Shown here: piece by piece, positions 47,744-56,716 of the stretch
How positions within the stretch are numbered: the stretch's first letter is position 1
Layout: each line of letters opens with the position of its first letter
DNA from: Paenibacillus mellifer
Lineage (GTDB): Bacteria > Bacillota > Bacilli > Paenibacillales > Paenibacillaceae
Direction: 5' to 3'
DNA: 64,000 bases
NCBI RefSeq assembly: GCF_023195895.1
Contig: NZ_JALPRK010000018.1
Span: 1-64,000, forward strand
Notes under the pieces: model-generated
What the model was told of the DNA's origin: nothing
Seen by the model: the letters and a program-made list of their open reading frames with translations, nothing else
Database searches by the model: none
Position numbers and translations under genes: made by a program

Positions 47744-47986
47744 TTATTTTTTCTTCTTTGTCGGACGGCCCGGTACCGGCGCTTGTCCGCCTTGATTTTT
47801 CATCATCTGCTGTGCGCGTTGCATCTGCTTGCTGTTCAGGTTGTACCCCATTTGCTTCGCCATCTTTTGCAGCATCTCCGGATCGCTCTGCATCTTCGTA
47901 AGTTGTCTGCGGAGGTAAAAGACCCCGATCGCGAAGCCGCCGACCAGCCCGACGATTAAAGTAATGATTGGAATAACGATATCCAT
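47744..47986 (-). CDS. yneF: YneF family small membrane protein
   Basis: 80 residues: one N-terminal membrane helix (about 4-26, IVIPIITLIVGLVGGFAIGVFYLRRQL), then the conserved MQSDPEMLQKMAKQMGYNLNSKQMQRAQQMMKNQ segment of the UPF0154/YneF family, and a Lys-rich tail. Function unknown in all Bacillales. Confidence 0.92.
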   Translation of the reverse strand: MDIVIPIITLIVGLVGGFAIGVFYLRRQLTKMQSDPEMLQKMAKQMGYNLNSKQMQRAQQMMKNQGGQAPVPGRPTKKKK

Positions 47987-48082
47987 GTTTCAGCCACCCC
48001 TGGAATATAATCGTGCAGCCCCTGCTGTAAAGGCCGGCGCACTCCAAATATCATAGCATTCAGCCTGTCGCGATTCAAGGAT

Positions 48083-49117
48083 TCAGGCCAAAACCGCCTC
48101 GATAAACAACGTGGTTTCCGTCGCTAGGTCAACCTCGTTCACGTCCAGCTCGTCGCCGGTGCCCCGCACGATCCGAATGACGGGTCGGCCCGGCAATCCC
48201 CGGTGTTGTCTTACAACCACCCCGGTCTCTTTCGTTCCGAGACGGACCGAAGTCCCGTTCGGATAAACAGAGATGATGCGCGTAAATTCTACAAGCACCT
48301 CGTGATCCAGCTCTTGCTCCGAGCAGGCCATCATGTGCTCACAGGCCTCATGCGGCAACAACACCCGTCCGTCCTTACTTCCGCCGCTGATCAAATTGTC
48401 ATACATGTTAGCGACTGCAACGATCCGCGGGAACAGATGGATTTCCTCTCCCGCGAGTCCTCGCGGTATACCGTTGCCATCCGGACGCTCATGATGCTGC
48501 AGCGCCGTGTGGGCGATCAACAGATTGAATTCACGTTTGTGGCGCAGCAACTCGTATCCCCGCCACGTATGATGATTTTTGGGATCCTCCGGATTGGCCC
48601 CCTCTGGAAGCTCCAGCGATTTACCGATATCGTGCAGCAACGCGCCGATGGCCAAATCCTTGAGCTGCGAATATCCCAACCCCAAGTTAAGCCCGATCAT
48701 CGAAGCGATCAGGCTGACGTTAACCGCATGAAGGTAAGAGGCATTGTCCACCGTCCGGATGTCGGTGAGCTGCAGCAACACTTCCTTATTATTCAACACG
48801 TCGGTCAGCAGAGAATCGACGCTGGCGTTGATCTTGCGCGTGCTCCAATCCTTCCCGGAGCGGATCGCCTGCAAGGTTTCGGACATCTCCCGGAACACCG
48901 CCTGCTTGGTTGACTCGCTGAGCACATCCTCGATTTCGATATTCTCGTAATCCGGATCCTTAATATATAACATGGTCACGCCAATCCGCTTCAGCGTGTT
49001 GATCATGAACACCGTAAGCTGGACCCCTGCCGATAAAAGTACGGTCCCGTTAGCGGAATACACGGTTTTGCCCAAAAATTGCCCCGGTTCGATATCCTCG
49101 ATACTGATGAAACGCAT
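48083..49117 (-). CDS. HD-GYP-like phosphohydrolase domain protein
   Basis: 344 residues. N-terminal region (about 1-120) unassigned; then an HD domain with LLHDIGK (His162, Asp163), His201-type metal ligands and HHERPDGNGIPRG (208-220). The canonical HD-GYP signature is HHExxDGxGYP; here Tyr is Ile, so c-di-GMP hydrolysis is likely but not certain. No membrane segment, no receiver domain. The C-terminal 60 residues look like a small beta-barrel. Confidence 0.85.
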   Translation of the reverse strand: MRFISIEDIEPGQFLGKTVYSANGTVLLSAGVQLTVFMINTLKRIGVTMLYIKDPDYENIEIEDVLSESTKQAVFREMSETLQAIRSGKDWSTRKINASVDSLLTDVLNNKEVLLQLTDIRTVDNASYLHAVNVSLIASMIGLNLGLGYSQLKDLAIGALLHDIGKSLELPEGANPEDPKNHHTWRGYELLRHKREFNLLIAHTALQHHERPDGNGIPRGLAGEEIHLFPRIVAVANMYDNLISGGSKDGRVLLPHEACEHMMACSEQELDHEVLVEFTRIISVYPNGTSVRLGTKETGVVVRQHRGLPGRPVIRIVRGTGDELDVNEVDLATETTLFIEAVLA

Positions 49118-49141
49118 GATTGTTATCCTCCCTGCCGGATA

Positions 49142-50332
49142 TCAGTCCCCGATAGAAGCCTGCAGCTTCTGCTCGGCGGCCCGAAGCCGAACCCGTACTT
49201 CTTCTTCCTGCTCGGCGTCAAGCGCCCGGCCGATCGCTTCTTCGGCCTCCATGCCCCCGATTTGGCTTAATGCCCAAGCTGCGGTTCCCCTTAACTCCGG
49301 TCGTGGATCATGAAGCAGTATATCTATTAATTTCGGCACGGAAGCTGAATCTTTGAAGTTACCTAGCGCAATAACCGCATTACGTTGGATTGGTTTCTTG
49401 CCTCTCCAGGCTGCGGCGCTGTCACCGAAACGTTCTTTGAATTCGCGATTACTTAAGTCTAGCAGCGGCAGCAGCAGCGGCTTCACCTTCTCAGGGTCCG
49501 GCGCCAGCTCCGGCCGATGGTTCCAGGACTTGCCTTTGTTCTTCGGGCAGACGACCTGGCATGTATCACAGCCGTACAGACGGTTACCGATTTTGACCAT
49601 AAATTCTTCATCCACAAACCCTTTGGTTTGCGTCAAAAAAGAAATGCACCGCTGCGCGTTCAGCTCACCGGGGCCAACTAACGCTCCCGTCGGGCACGCG
49701 TCGATGCATTTGGTGCAGTCGCCGCAGTCCTCCGTTACCGGCGAGTCCGGAGGAAACGGCACGTTCGTGATCAGCTCGCCGAGGTAAATCCACGATCCCC
49801 ACTTCGGAGATATGATCGCGCAGTTTTTGCCCTTGAAGCCGATCCCCGCCCGCTCCGCCACCGCCCGATCCACCAATGCGCCGGTGTCGACCATGCTTTC
49901 GATTCGCGCTTCGGGCACGCGCTCGCGGATGAAGCCCTCGAGCTTCTCCATCGCTTCGCGGAGCACCTGATGATAGTCCCGCCCCCAGGCGGAACGTGCC
50001 AAAATGCCCCGCCGCTCGCCAGGCGCCGACTTTGGAGGATCCTCCATCTTCGACGGATACGCCACCGCGATCGAGATCAACGAAGCCGGCTGCGCAAGCG
50101 ACAATTCCGGGTGCACCCGCTTCTCGAGATCCGGCTCCTCGAAGCCGGATTCATAACCTTTGTCGCGCCGGTCCTGTAGAATCGCCTTTAGCGACACAAA
50201 CGGATCTGCGCTGGCAAATCCGATATCGTCGATGCCGAGCTCCGCGGCCGCTTCCTGGATCTCCCGCTTCAGCCCAGCCCAGCGGCTTTCCCCAGCCGGT
50301 AAGCGGGCAAAGCCAGCTTCCGTCATTGGCAT
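49142..50332 (-). CDS. queG: epoxyqueuosine reductase
   Basis: Last step of queuosine synthesis in tRNA: reduces epoxyqueuosine using cobalamin and two 4Fe-4S clusters. 396 residues with the N-terminal cobalamin/substrate domain (ESMVDTGALVDRAVAERAGIGFKGKN), ferredoxin motifs CGDCTKCIDACPTGAL and CDTCQVVCPKNKG, and C-terminal HEAT-like repeats found in the Bacillales form. The ATG at 50332 is 8 bp past AAGGAGG; an upstream ATG 8 codons earlier lacks one. Confidence 0.96.
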   Translation of the reverse strand: MPMTEAGFARLPAGESRWAGLKREIQEAAAELGIDDIGFASADPFVSLKAILQDRRDKGYESGFEEPDLEKRVHPELSLAQPASLISIAVAYPSKMEDPPKSAPGERRGILARSAWGRDYHQVLREAMEKLEGFIRERVPEARIESMVDTGALVDRAVAERAGIGFKGKNCAIISPKWGSWIYLGELITNVPFPPDSPVTEDCGDCTKCIDACPTGALVGPGELNAQRCISFLTQTKGFVDEEFMVKIGNRLYGCDTCQVVCPKNKGKSWNHRPELAPDPEKVKPLLLPLLDLSNREFKERFGDSAAAWRGKKPIQRNAVIALGNFKDSASVPKLIDILLHDPRPELRGTAAWALSQIGGMEAEEAIGRALDAEQEEEVRVRLRAAEQKLQASIGD

Positions 50333-50373
50333 CTGTTCCCCCTCCTTGCTGCTCATGTTGCTGTGCTTTATTT

Positions 50374-50814
50374 TTATGAAGATAAACGTTTAATCGCTTC
50401 CCGAGCCAACAGGTCGCAATGATTGTTCAGCTCGTTGTCGCTATGCCCCTTCACTTTCACGTACTCCACCTTATGGATGCCCATGAGCCGCCAAAGCTCT
50501 TCCCAAAGGTCGCGATTCTCGACGGGCTGGTTTTTGCTGTTCTTCCATCCGTTCTTCAACCACCCGCGGATCCAATTCTGCTGAAAACAGTTGACCACGT
50601 AGGCGGAGTCGCTGTAGACCTTCACCTGGCAGGGCTCCTTCAGATGGCTAAGCGCCGAAATGACCGCCTGAATCTCCATGCGGTTGTTCGTCGTCATTTT
50701 CTCGCCGCCGGACAGGTCCTTCCGATGCTCGTTAAACAGCAGCACTGCGCCCCATCCCCCTGGGCCCGGATTCCCGGAACAAGCCCCGTCCGTATAAATC
50801 ATAACTTCCTTCAC
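50374..50814 (-). CDS. rnhA: ribonuclease HI
   Basis: 146 residues. Cleaves the RNA of RNA-DNA hybrids. Catalytic Asp9 (YTDGACSGNPGPGG), Glu47 (TTNNRMEIQA), Asp69 (VYSDSAYV) and Asp134 with His124 (KGHSDNELNNHCD) complete the DEDD set, and the basic handle WIRGWLKNGWK is present as in E. coli-type enzymes. Co-directional with queG and lepB. Confidence 0.97.
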   Translation of the reverse strand: MKEVMIYTDGACSGNPGPGGWGAVLLFNEHRKDLSGGEKMTTNNRMEIQAVISALSHLKEPCQVKVYSDSAYVVNCFQQNWIRGWLKNGWKNSKNQPVENRDLWEELWRLMGIHKVEYVKVKGHSDNELNNHCDLLAREAIKRLSS

Positions 50815-50838
50815 GATTCATCCTCCCAAGCATACGGC

Positions 50839-51435
50839 TTATAAATCACGGATTTTGGCGATCGGCCAAAAGACAAATTCAGCGCGGCCAACGATCCATT
50901 TCTCCTTCACGCTGCCGAAATAACGGCTGTCTTTACTCCGTCCGGCATGACGGTTATCGCCCATCACAAAATAATCCCCCGCGCCGAGCTGAACCTCAGA
51001 CATGTCACCGTCCTCAATCGCCGAGTCGGTGTACGGTTCGTTCTGGGACTCCCCATTTACAATCAGTTGACCGTCCCGTACCTCGACCGTATCACCGGGT
51101 ACCGCCACGACTCGCTTAACCAGAAACGGTTTCCGGTCGGCATCGACACTGGGATCCTTCAACACGACGACTTCGCCGCGTTTTGGATGGCCAAACCGGT
51201 ACACAATCTTGTCCACAAACAGCCGCTCCTGCTCCTCCAAGGTGGGTTGCATCGACTGCCCCTTCACCATCGATAAATTAAACACAAATACGTTTAACAG
51301 CATCATGATCACGAAGGCGATAACGACTGTCTTCAACATTTCCCATAACTCCGCAGCCCACCGACTCTGCGGTTTGCCGGCGGATCCCTCGAGGTCCGCT
51401 TGTGCCTTGCTATCCGAATCCATGACCGGTTCCAT
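50839..51435 (-). CDS. lepB: signal peptidase I
   Basis: 198 residues: a short hydrophilic N-terminus, one membrane helix (about 34-57), then the Ser/Lys catalytic dyad Ser61 (GQSMQPTL) and Lys107 (VKRVVAVPGD), with GDNRHAGRSKDSR box E. It removes signal peptides from exported proteins. The ATG at 51435 follows GAGGT; the longer frame starts in AT-rich promoter-like sequence and is rejected. Confidence 0.95.
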   Translation of the reverse strand: MEPVMDSDSKAQADLEGSAGKPQSRWAAELWEMLKTVVIAFVIMMLLNVFVFNLSMVKGQSMQPTLEEQERLFVDKIVYRFGHPKRGEVVVLKDPSVDADRKPFLVKRVVAVPGDTVEVRDGQLIVNGESQNEPYTDSAIEDGDMSEVQLGAGDYFVMGDNRHAGRSKDSRYFGSVKEKWIVGRAEFVFWPIAKIRDL

Positions 51436-51551
51436 CCTGCACCTCATCAAATTTAAACAATCTATATAATAGAAAAGCATATCCTTCACCCATTTGCAAT
51501 GGATGGAAGATATGCTTCAACATTTCCCAATTTTGATTTGGGAAGTTTTAA

Positions 51552-51995
51552 TCAATTGGATCCCGTCAATGTCCGGGCTGCCGCGATGCCAAGCTTCTGG
51601 AATGCCTCCAAAAACTTGCTGGCTCCGTAGCCCATCGCTTCATACAACGGCATGATCGCTTTATTATGTTCGTCTCCGGCGACCATAATCCGACGGACAT
51701 TCCGCTGCTGGAACCGTTGTTCCATCGCGGATACAAGGCTGCGGCCAACGCCGCGTCGGCGGTACTCAGGGTGTACGGCCATGCGATAAATGCATCCCGT
51801 ATTCTGATCGATCGTGCCGATCAGCACTCCTTTGATCTCTTCCTCGACTTCCGCAACCATAATCAGTTCGGAATCCCAAGAAAGTTGTCTGGCAAACGCG
51901 CACTTGGTATCTTCGTAGCAATCTTCCGATAAGGCCACCTGCAATAGCTCCATCACTTGATTTACATCACTCAACTGAAAGGAACGAATACGCAT
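51552..51995 (-). CDS. GNAT family N-acetyltransferase
   Basis: 147 residues with a full GNAT fold: acetyl-CoA loop HPEYRRRGVGRSLV and the C-terminal MPLYEAMGYGAS. The ATG at 51995 is 9 bp past AAGGGAGA; the 9 upstream in-frame codons include that site. Substrate unknown. Confidence 0.9.
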   Translation of the reverse strand: MRIRSFQLSDVNQVMELLQVALSEDCYEDTKCAFARQLSWDSELIMVAEVEEEIKGVLIGTIDQNTGCIYRMAVHPEYRRRGVGRSLVSAMEQRFQQRNVRRIMVAGDEHNKAIMPLYEAMGYGASKFLEAFQKLGIAAARTLTGSN

Positions 51996-52152
51996 GCTAT
52001 GATCTCCCTTTTCTTCACGCAAGATAGGCCGATGTAAAAAGAACCCCCCTGTTTTACATCAACCGAATATTTGATTCCAGACAAAAAACGAGAAAAAAAC
52101 TCTTTCCTTGTCCATTAAACCATAGATATCCCCCAAATACATCAATTTTCTT

Positions 52153-52166
52153 CTGAAAGCGCTTTA
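52153..52166. promoter_or_regulatory. possible catabolite (CcpA cre-like) site
   Basis: TGAAAGCGCTTTAT approximates the cre consensus and is nearly palindromic (AAAGCGCTTT). It lies about 185 bp upstream of the sodA start in a 330-bp gap (52023-52351) that is otherwise AT-rich and without a gene. No clear promoter was placed. Confidence 0.35.
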
Positions 52167-52351
52167 TATTAAGCGTTTACAATTATGAACTTTCGCAAAA
52201 CGTCCTTAAACGTCTCACAGTTATGCATATATTTTTATGCGTTACCAATAATAGGATTGTTATGCGGATGTTAAGAGAGTGAATGTTCCTGCTTACTTTT
52301 ACACCCGAATGACGAAGCTTGATCCAAATTAAACGGGAGGTAAGATCGACC

Positions 52352-52966
52352 ATGGCACATGAATTGCCTGCGTTGCCTTATCCGGCAAACGCGTTGGAAC
52401 CTCATATTGATGAACAAACCATGAATATCCACCATGACCGGCACCATAATACCTATGTAACCAACCTGAACGCAGCCCTGGAAAGTGCGCCAGACCTTCA
52501 GAGCAAAAGCGTCGAGGAGCTCATCTCCAACCTGGATGCCGTTCCGGAAAATATCCGTATGGCCGTCCGCAACAACGGCGGCGGCCATGCCAACCATAGC
52601 TTGTTCTGGAAGGTCATCGGCCCCGGCGGCGGCGGAGCGCCAACCGGTGCAGTCGCAAGTGCGATCGACAGCGATCTGGGCGGCTTCGATAAGTTCAAAG
52701 AGGATTTCACCAAAGCGGCGACAACCCGGTTTGGCAGCGGCTGGGCCTGGCTTGTTGTTGGCAAAGACGGCAAGCTAGCCGTCACCAGCACGCCAAACCA
52801 GGACAACCCGCTCTCCGAAGGCTTGACGCCGATTCTCGGCCTCGACGTGTGGGAGCACGCGTATTACTTGAAATACCAAAACAAACGGCCGGATTACATC
52901 GCGGCGTTCTGGAACGTAATTAACTGGGACGAAGTGAACCGTCTTTACGAAGCTTCGAAGAAATAA
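52352..52966 (+). CDS. sodA: superoxide dismutase (Mn/Fe)
   Basis: 204 residues, the standard cytoplasmic dismutase. Metal ligands: His in NIHHDRHH, His in HANHSLFW, Asp/His in DVWEHAYYL. The GGGGG-rich stretch GPGGGG and [12 protein letters not shown] are typical of Bacillales SodA. The ATG at 52352 follows GGGAGGT; the 11 in-frame codons upstream contain that site. A second, larger SOD is encoded at 44518. It is followed by a small gene at 53002. Confidence 0.97.
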   Translation: MAHELPALPYPANALEPHIDEQTMNIHHDRHHNTYVTNLNAALESAPDLQSKSVEELISNLDAVPENIRMAVRNNGGGHANHSLFWKVIGPGGGGAPTGAVASAIDSDLGGFDKFKEDFTKAATTRFGSGWAWLVVGKDGKLAVTSTPNQDNPLSEGLTPILGLDVWEHAYYLKYQNKRPDYIAAFWNVINWDEVNRLYEASKK

Positions 52967-53001
52967 CGCCGAGTTCATTACTTACTAAGGAGGGTACATC
53001 T

Positions 53002-53214
53002 ATGGCAAAGCAAAAGCGTAAATTGACGAATGACCCGGAGGAGCTCCTCGCCGCCAAACACGCTGAGGACGCGCATAAGCAGCAATTCACGAACTTCGCC
53101 CACAGCGTAACCGGCAGCGGGGCAACCCCCGACCTCGGTAAAGTCGAGGGCGAGGAGCACCGCGAGCCAGATACGCAAAACCATATGAAATCCGTGGAGA
53201 ACCGGATGATGTAA
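53002..53214 (+). CDS. small hydrophilic protein, unknown
   Basis: 70 residues, Lys/Glu/His-rich, no hydrophobic segment, probably mostly disordered or helical. TAAGGAGGG is 9 bp before the ATG, and a strong terminator follows within 30 bp, so it is very likely expressed, together with sodA. I do not recognise a family. Confidence 0.75.
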   Translation: MAKQKRKLTNDPEELLAAKHAEDAHKQQFTNFAHSVTGSGATPDLGKVEGEEHREPDTQNHMKSVENRMM

Positions 53215-53243
53215 TTGGCATCTGCGCCGGGGCTCCAGGTACG

Positions 53244-53282
53244 GCAAAAAGGGAAGGCGTGGTAGACGCCTTCCCTTTTTGC
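53244..53282 (+). terminator. terminator of the sodA unit
   Basis: Seventeen-bp arms GCAAAAAGGGAAGGCGT / ACGCCTTCCCTTTTTGC around GGTAG, T run included in the 3' arm. Confidence 0.93.
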
Positions 53283-53309
53283 TGTTGCGGGCGGATAGCG
53301 GGAATTAAG

Positions 53310-53876
53310 ACCGCTATTGGGGTACATTACGTCCCAAATGGACTTTGATGCTGAACACAAGAACACCCTGACAAGTTGCTGTCCTTGGTTCCTTTATCGC
53401 TCCACCCAAACTTCTACAACTGCACTTCGCACCATTCCAGCACCGTGCTTCACACCTGCCAGCCGCCGACGGACTGCCCCTTACCTCTAATTAGTCACTC
53501 GCCCTTGTTACTCATTGAACCGGCTTCTGCTGTCGACTGAATAACGACAATAAGTACCGCTATCCGAGTCCGGGGATGCGCTTCATTGCAAATAGCGGTA
53601 AATGATGGCTCTATTGGGCCGAATTACAGCTCCAAGTGGCGCCGAGGCCCGAAATAAGGTTACAATTTACCGCTATTTGGCCAAGTCATGTCCCAAATGA
53701 GCTCCTGTGCTGAATATAAGAACACTTTATAATGCTAAGTGACCCAAAACTGGGATTTTGGGCCAAATAAGGTGATGTTATAACGTTATATTGCAACTGC
53801 ACAAGCAAGCCACACAACCTCTAATTAGTCACTCGCCCTTATTACAAGTTGCTGTCTAGATCCATTTATCGCTTCC
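53310..53876. repeat. degenerate intergenic repeat block
   Basis: Three segment pairs recur: ACCGCTATT...GTCCCAAATG...GCTGAA(C/T)A(C/T)AAGAACAC at 53310 and 53669; the exact 24-mer centred on CTCTAATTAGTCACTCGCCC at 53483 and 53817; and (G/T)ACAAGTTGCTGTC...TTTATCGC at 53370 and 53843. Their order is partly shuffled. No ORF with a ribosome site was found in the 53283-53892 gap. Confidence 0.75.
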
Positions 53877-53892
53877 TGCCGACTTTACTCCT

Positions 53893-55077
53893 TTACGAGC
53901 CAAAATATCCGTTCAGAATGCGCAGGAACACATTTGGGAACGCCAGGTTGTCCATGTCCTCCCGAGTGATCCACCTGTACTCGGAGGTTGTGTCTTCGCC
54001 GCCCGCCGCGTCATACGCCGCGGCGGTCTCGGCCACAGCCGCGGGGCTGACGCCCCCGCCGGCCGGCGCCTGCATTGGAATCTCCGCGTCAAAGCGAAAG
54101 ACGCGGAGATTCCAATGAATGTGGCTGAACGTGTGCTCCGCGTTCAGCAGCGCCCCGCCCGGCCGGGCGGGCACCCCGGCGGCGGCCAACGCCGTCGCCA
54201 GCCGGTCCATCGCCGGGCCGTCGGGCAAACCGGCGCCTTCGCCCGGCACGGCGTCGGCGGGGATATGGGGCAGCTCCCACATCCGTGCGAGCAGCCCCGT
54301 GTCCGGCCGCCGGCGCACGAGCACGCGGCCGGCCAATGCCCCGCCGCCTTCGACGAGGGCGGTGAGCCGGTACTCCGGCCGCGGCGGCTTCGCCTTGCTC
54401 TTGATCGGCAGGCGCTCTTCCGCGCCTTCGAGCCGGCCGGCACAGCGGGCCATCACCGGGCAAGTCAGGCATTGCGGCGACTTAGGCGTGCAGACGAGCG
54501 CGCCCAACTCCATCAAAGCCTGATTGAAATCGGAGGCCCGCCCTTCCGGGATCAGTTCCGCGGCCAGTTCCTCCATAAGGGTACGCGTCCCAACCTTTGC
54601 TACATCTTCCTCGATCAGGAAGTAGCGCGACAGCACCCGCATGACGTTCCCGTCCACCGCCGGCTCCGGGCGGTTAAACGCAATGCTCAGGATGGCCCCC
54701 GTTGTATACGGGCCAACCCCCTTCAAGGCGGACACCTCCGCCTTGGTGTTCGGCACGGTCCCGCCGTGCCGCTCCATGACCTGCTTAGCCGCCGCTTGCA
54801 AATTGCGGGCCCGCGAATAATAGCCAAGCCCTTCCCAGCATTTCAGCACGTCTTCCTCCGGCGCTGCCGCCAAATCGGCAATCGTCGGGAATCGCTCAAT
54901 AAACCGATGAAAATACGGGATAACCGTATCCACACGCGTCTGCTGCAACATGATCTCCGATATCCAAATATTATAAGGATCGCGGTGCCTGCGCCAAGGC
55001 AGGTCCCGCTTCGACCGCTCGTACCAACCGAGCAGCTCCGTACTGAAAAATATCCGTGTCTCCCTGTTTCCCCGCAT
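53893..55077 (-). CDS. mutY: A/G-specific adenine glycosylase
   Basis: Removes adenine mispaired with 8-oxoguanine. 394 residues: catalytic Glu41 (SEIMLQQTRVDTV), helix-hairpin-helix LKGVGPYTTGAIL, Asp142 (VDGNVMRV), the 4Fe-4S motif C196-X6-C203-X2-C206-X5-C212, and a Nudix-like C-terminal domain for 8-oxoG recognition. The C-terminal domain has an Ala/Gly/Pro-rich segment. Starts 12 bp after acpS ends. Confidence 0.96.
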   Translation of the reverse strand: MRGNRETRIFFSTELLGWYERSKRDLPWRRHRDPYNIWISEIMLQQTRVDTVIPYFHRFIERFPTIADLAAAPEEDVLKCWEGLGYYSRARNLQAAAKQVMERHGGTVPNTKAEVSALKGVGPYTTGAILSIAFNRPEPAVDGNVMRVLSRYFLIEEDVAKVGTRTLMEELAAELIPEGRASDFNQALMELGALVCTPKSPQCLTCPVMARCAGRLEGAEERLPIKSKAKPPRPEYRLTALVEGGGALAGRVLVRRRPDTGLLARMWELPHIPADAVPGEGAGLPDGPAMDRLATALAAAGVPARPGGALLNAEHTFSHIHWNLRVFRFDAEIPMQAPAGGGVSPAAVAETAAAYDAAGGEDTTSEYRWITREDMDNLAFPNVFLRILNGYFGS

Positions 55078-55089
55078 ACTGCTCTCCTT

Positions 55090-55497
55090 CTATTCCACGC
55101 GTTCCACCACGGCAAAGGCCGAAGCCAACTGCCGCTCATGCGTAATGCTAAGATGTATGGCATATCCGCCGCCCTCAACACGTCCGGCTCCAGGCAGCGC
55201 CAACCGTTCCCAAGCTTCCGGCGTCAAAACCACCGATGGTTTCCCGTTCACATCGGGCAAAATCTCCATGTCGGTAAAGCTGAGCACATGACCGATGCCG
55301 CAGCCAAACGCCTTGCTGACCGCTTCCTTGGCCGCGAACCGCCCCGCCAGAAATTCCGCCGGACGAGCCGATTGACCCGGCAACTCCAGCTCCGCAGCGG
55401 TCAATATCCGCCGCCGAAACCGCTCGCCGATCGCCTTGTTCAACAAGCGCTCCATACGCTGAATTTCGACGATGTCATGTCCGATTCCGAAAATCAA
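55090..55497 (-). CDS. acpS: holo-[acyl-carrier-protein] synthase
   Basis: Transfers the phosphopantetheine arm from CoA to ACP. 135 residues: Asp8 in MIFGIGHDIVE, Glu58 in GRFAAKEAVSKAFG, and LSITHERQLASAFAV. The start is a TTG at 55497 after GAAGGG; this gives the family's N-terminus exactly, whereas the frame extends 58 codons upstream through sequence with no family similarity. Co-directional with mutY. Confidence 0.94.
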   Translation of the reverse strand: MIFGIGHDIVEIQRMERLLNKAIGERFRRRILTAAELELPGQSARPAEFLAGRFAAKEAVSKAFGCGIGHVLSFTDMEILPDVNGKPSVVLTPEAWERLALPGAGRVEGGGYAIHLSITHERQLASAFAVVERVE

Positions 55498-55710
55498 AAG
55501 GCAGCCCTTCTTCCTTCTTACTTCTATCGTAGCATCTCGTCCGGGGACAAGCCCGTAAACGACCGCTCCCCCCATTGTATCAGGGAACCCGCAGCGGCGC
55601 GAGTCTTGCCAAGGGCCGATCCTATCCCTTTCTACCCAACCGCAAGAATGATCAAGAAGTGCATTCAGCATTCAGTTATACTATAGCCATAGACCGGTCT
55701 GGAGGCAGTT

Positions 55711-56616
55711 ATGAACCAAATCCGCATCATTCAACAAAGCATCGAATATATCGAAGCACGGCTGGGCGAGGAGCTTACGTTAGCCGAGGTGGCCAAGGCG
55801 ATGTTTTATTCCGAATACCATTTCCATCGCACGTTCCTCTATTTTGTCGGGGATACGATGACCTCTTACGTCCGGAAGCGCAGATTATCCCAAGCTGCCG
55901 AGCTCCTGACCCATTCTGACTTGAAGGTGCTCGAGATTGCGCTGCATTGCGGCTTCAGCTCCCATGAGGCTTTTACCCGGGCCTTCCGGAAAATGTACGG
56001 GATCTTGCCGACGGAATGCCGCCGCCGCGGTTGTCCGCCTTACGTTGTTCCCAGAGCCAACCCGCTTCGAGACTTCGTTGCCCAAATTTCTTACGATTGG
56101 GGAGATTATGTCATGCAATACCGTATCGAGCAAGTTCCGTCCATGCGTATCCTGGGATTTTCCCTGCAAACGTCCACCGTCGAAGGAGAGAATCACAAAG
56201 ACATCCCGGTTTTCTGGCAAAAATACATGCGTGAGCAATGGGGCTCTCGCGTGCCTGGCAAGCTTCACCCTAACGTCGAGCTGGGCGTCTGCACCACCGT
56301 AGACGAAGACGGTACGTTCCGTTATATCATCGGCTTTGAAGTCGATGATACGGCTAAGGTTCAAGAAGGCCTAACCGAGTTTCGGATCCCGCCGGCCACC
56401 TATGCCATCTTCACCACTCCGCCAGCCGGCGAAGCTGACTTCACCTCATCTATCCAGCAAACCTGGGACGAGATCTTCACCAACTGGTTCCCGTCGTCCG
56501 GCTATGAGCAAGTGGCCGCACCCGACTTCGAATGGTACGACGAACGCTGCTGGCCGAAGGAAAACAAACAGATCGACATTTACATCCCGGTCCAGCCGTC
56601 CGGGGCGAAGGCCTAA
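55711..56616 (+). CDS. AraC-family regulator with GyrI-like effector domain
   Basis: 301 residues: N-terminal AraC-type double helix-turn-helix (about 1-105, LTLAEVAKAMFYSEYHFHRTF, LEIALHCGFSSHEAFTRAF), and a C-terminal GyrI-like/Rob ligand domain (about 135-300, VPSMRILGFSL, PPATYAIFTTPP). This Rob/BltR-type build binds hydrophobic drugs or other small molecules; target genes are unknown. GGAGGC precedes the ATG. A bidirectional terminator follows. Confidence 0.92.
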   Translation: MNQIRIIQQSIEYIEARLGEELTLAEVAKAMFYSEYHFHRTFLYFVGDTMTSYVRKRRLSQAAELLTHSDLKVLEIALHCGFSSHEAFTRAFRKMYGILPTECRRRGCPPYVVPRANPLRDFVAQISYDWGDYVMQYRIEQVPSMRILGFSLQTSTVEGENHKDIPVFWQKYMREQWGSRVPGKLHPNVELGVCTTVDEDGTFRYIIGFEVDDTAKVQEGLTEFRIPPATYAIFTTPPAGEADFTSSIQQTWDEIFTNWFPSSGYEQVAAPDFEWYDERCWPKENKQIDIYIPVQPSGAKA

Positions 56617-56663
56617 ACTGGCGGACCCAACAATCCCAACACCAAAGGCCCGCGTAAATAAAC

Positions 56664-56702
56664 CAACCCGGTTCCTCCATATGGAGAACCGGGTTGTTGT
56701 TT
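56664..56702. terminator. bidirectional terminator between the AraC and yknZ-like genes
   Basis: Arms CAACCCGGTTC / GAACCGGGTTG around an inner CTCCATATGGAG palindrome, with TTTT-type ends on both sides. Converging genes flank it. Confidence 0.85.
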
Positions 56703-56716
56703 TAAAATATTGATGA

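Noticed and set aside
48083..49117. Calling the protein a confirmed c-di-GMP phosphodiesterase
   Set aside because: The GYP motif reads GIP, so only the HD-GYP-like class is supported.
51523..51544. TTCCCAA hairpin before the GNAT stop as a terminator
   Set aside because: On the minus strand it is not followed by a T run, and no plus-strand gene ends there.
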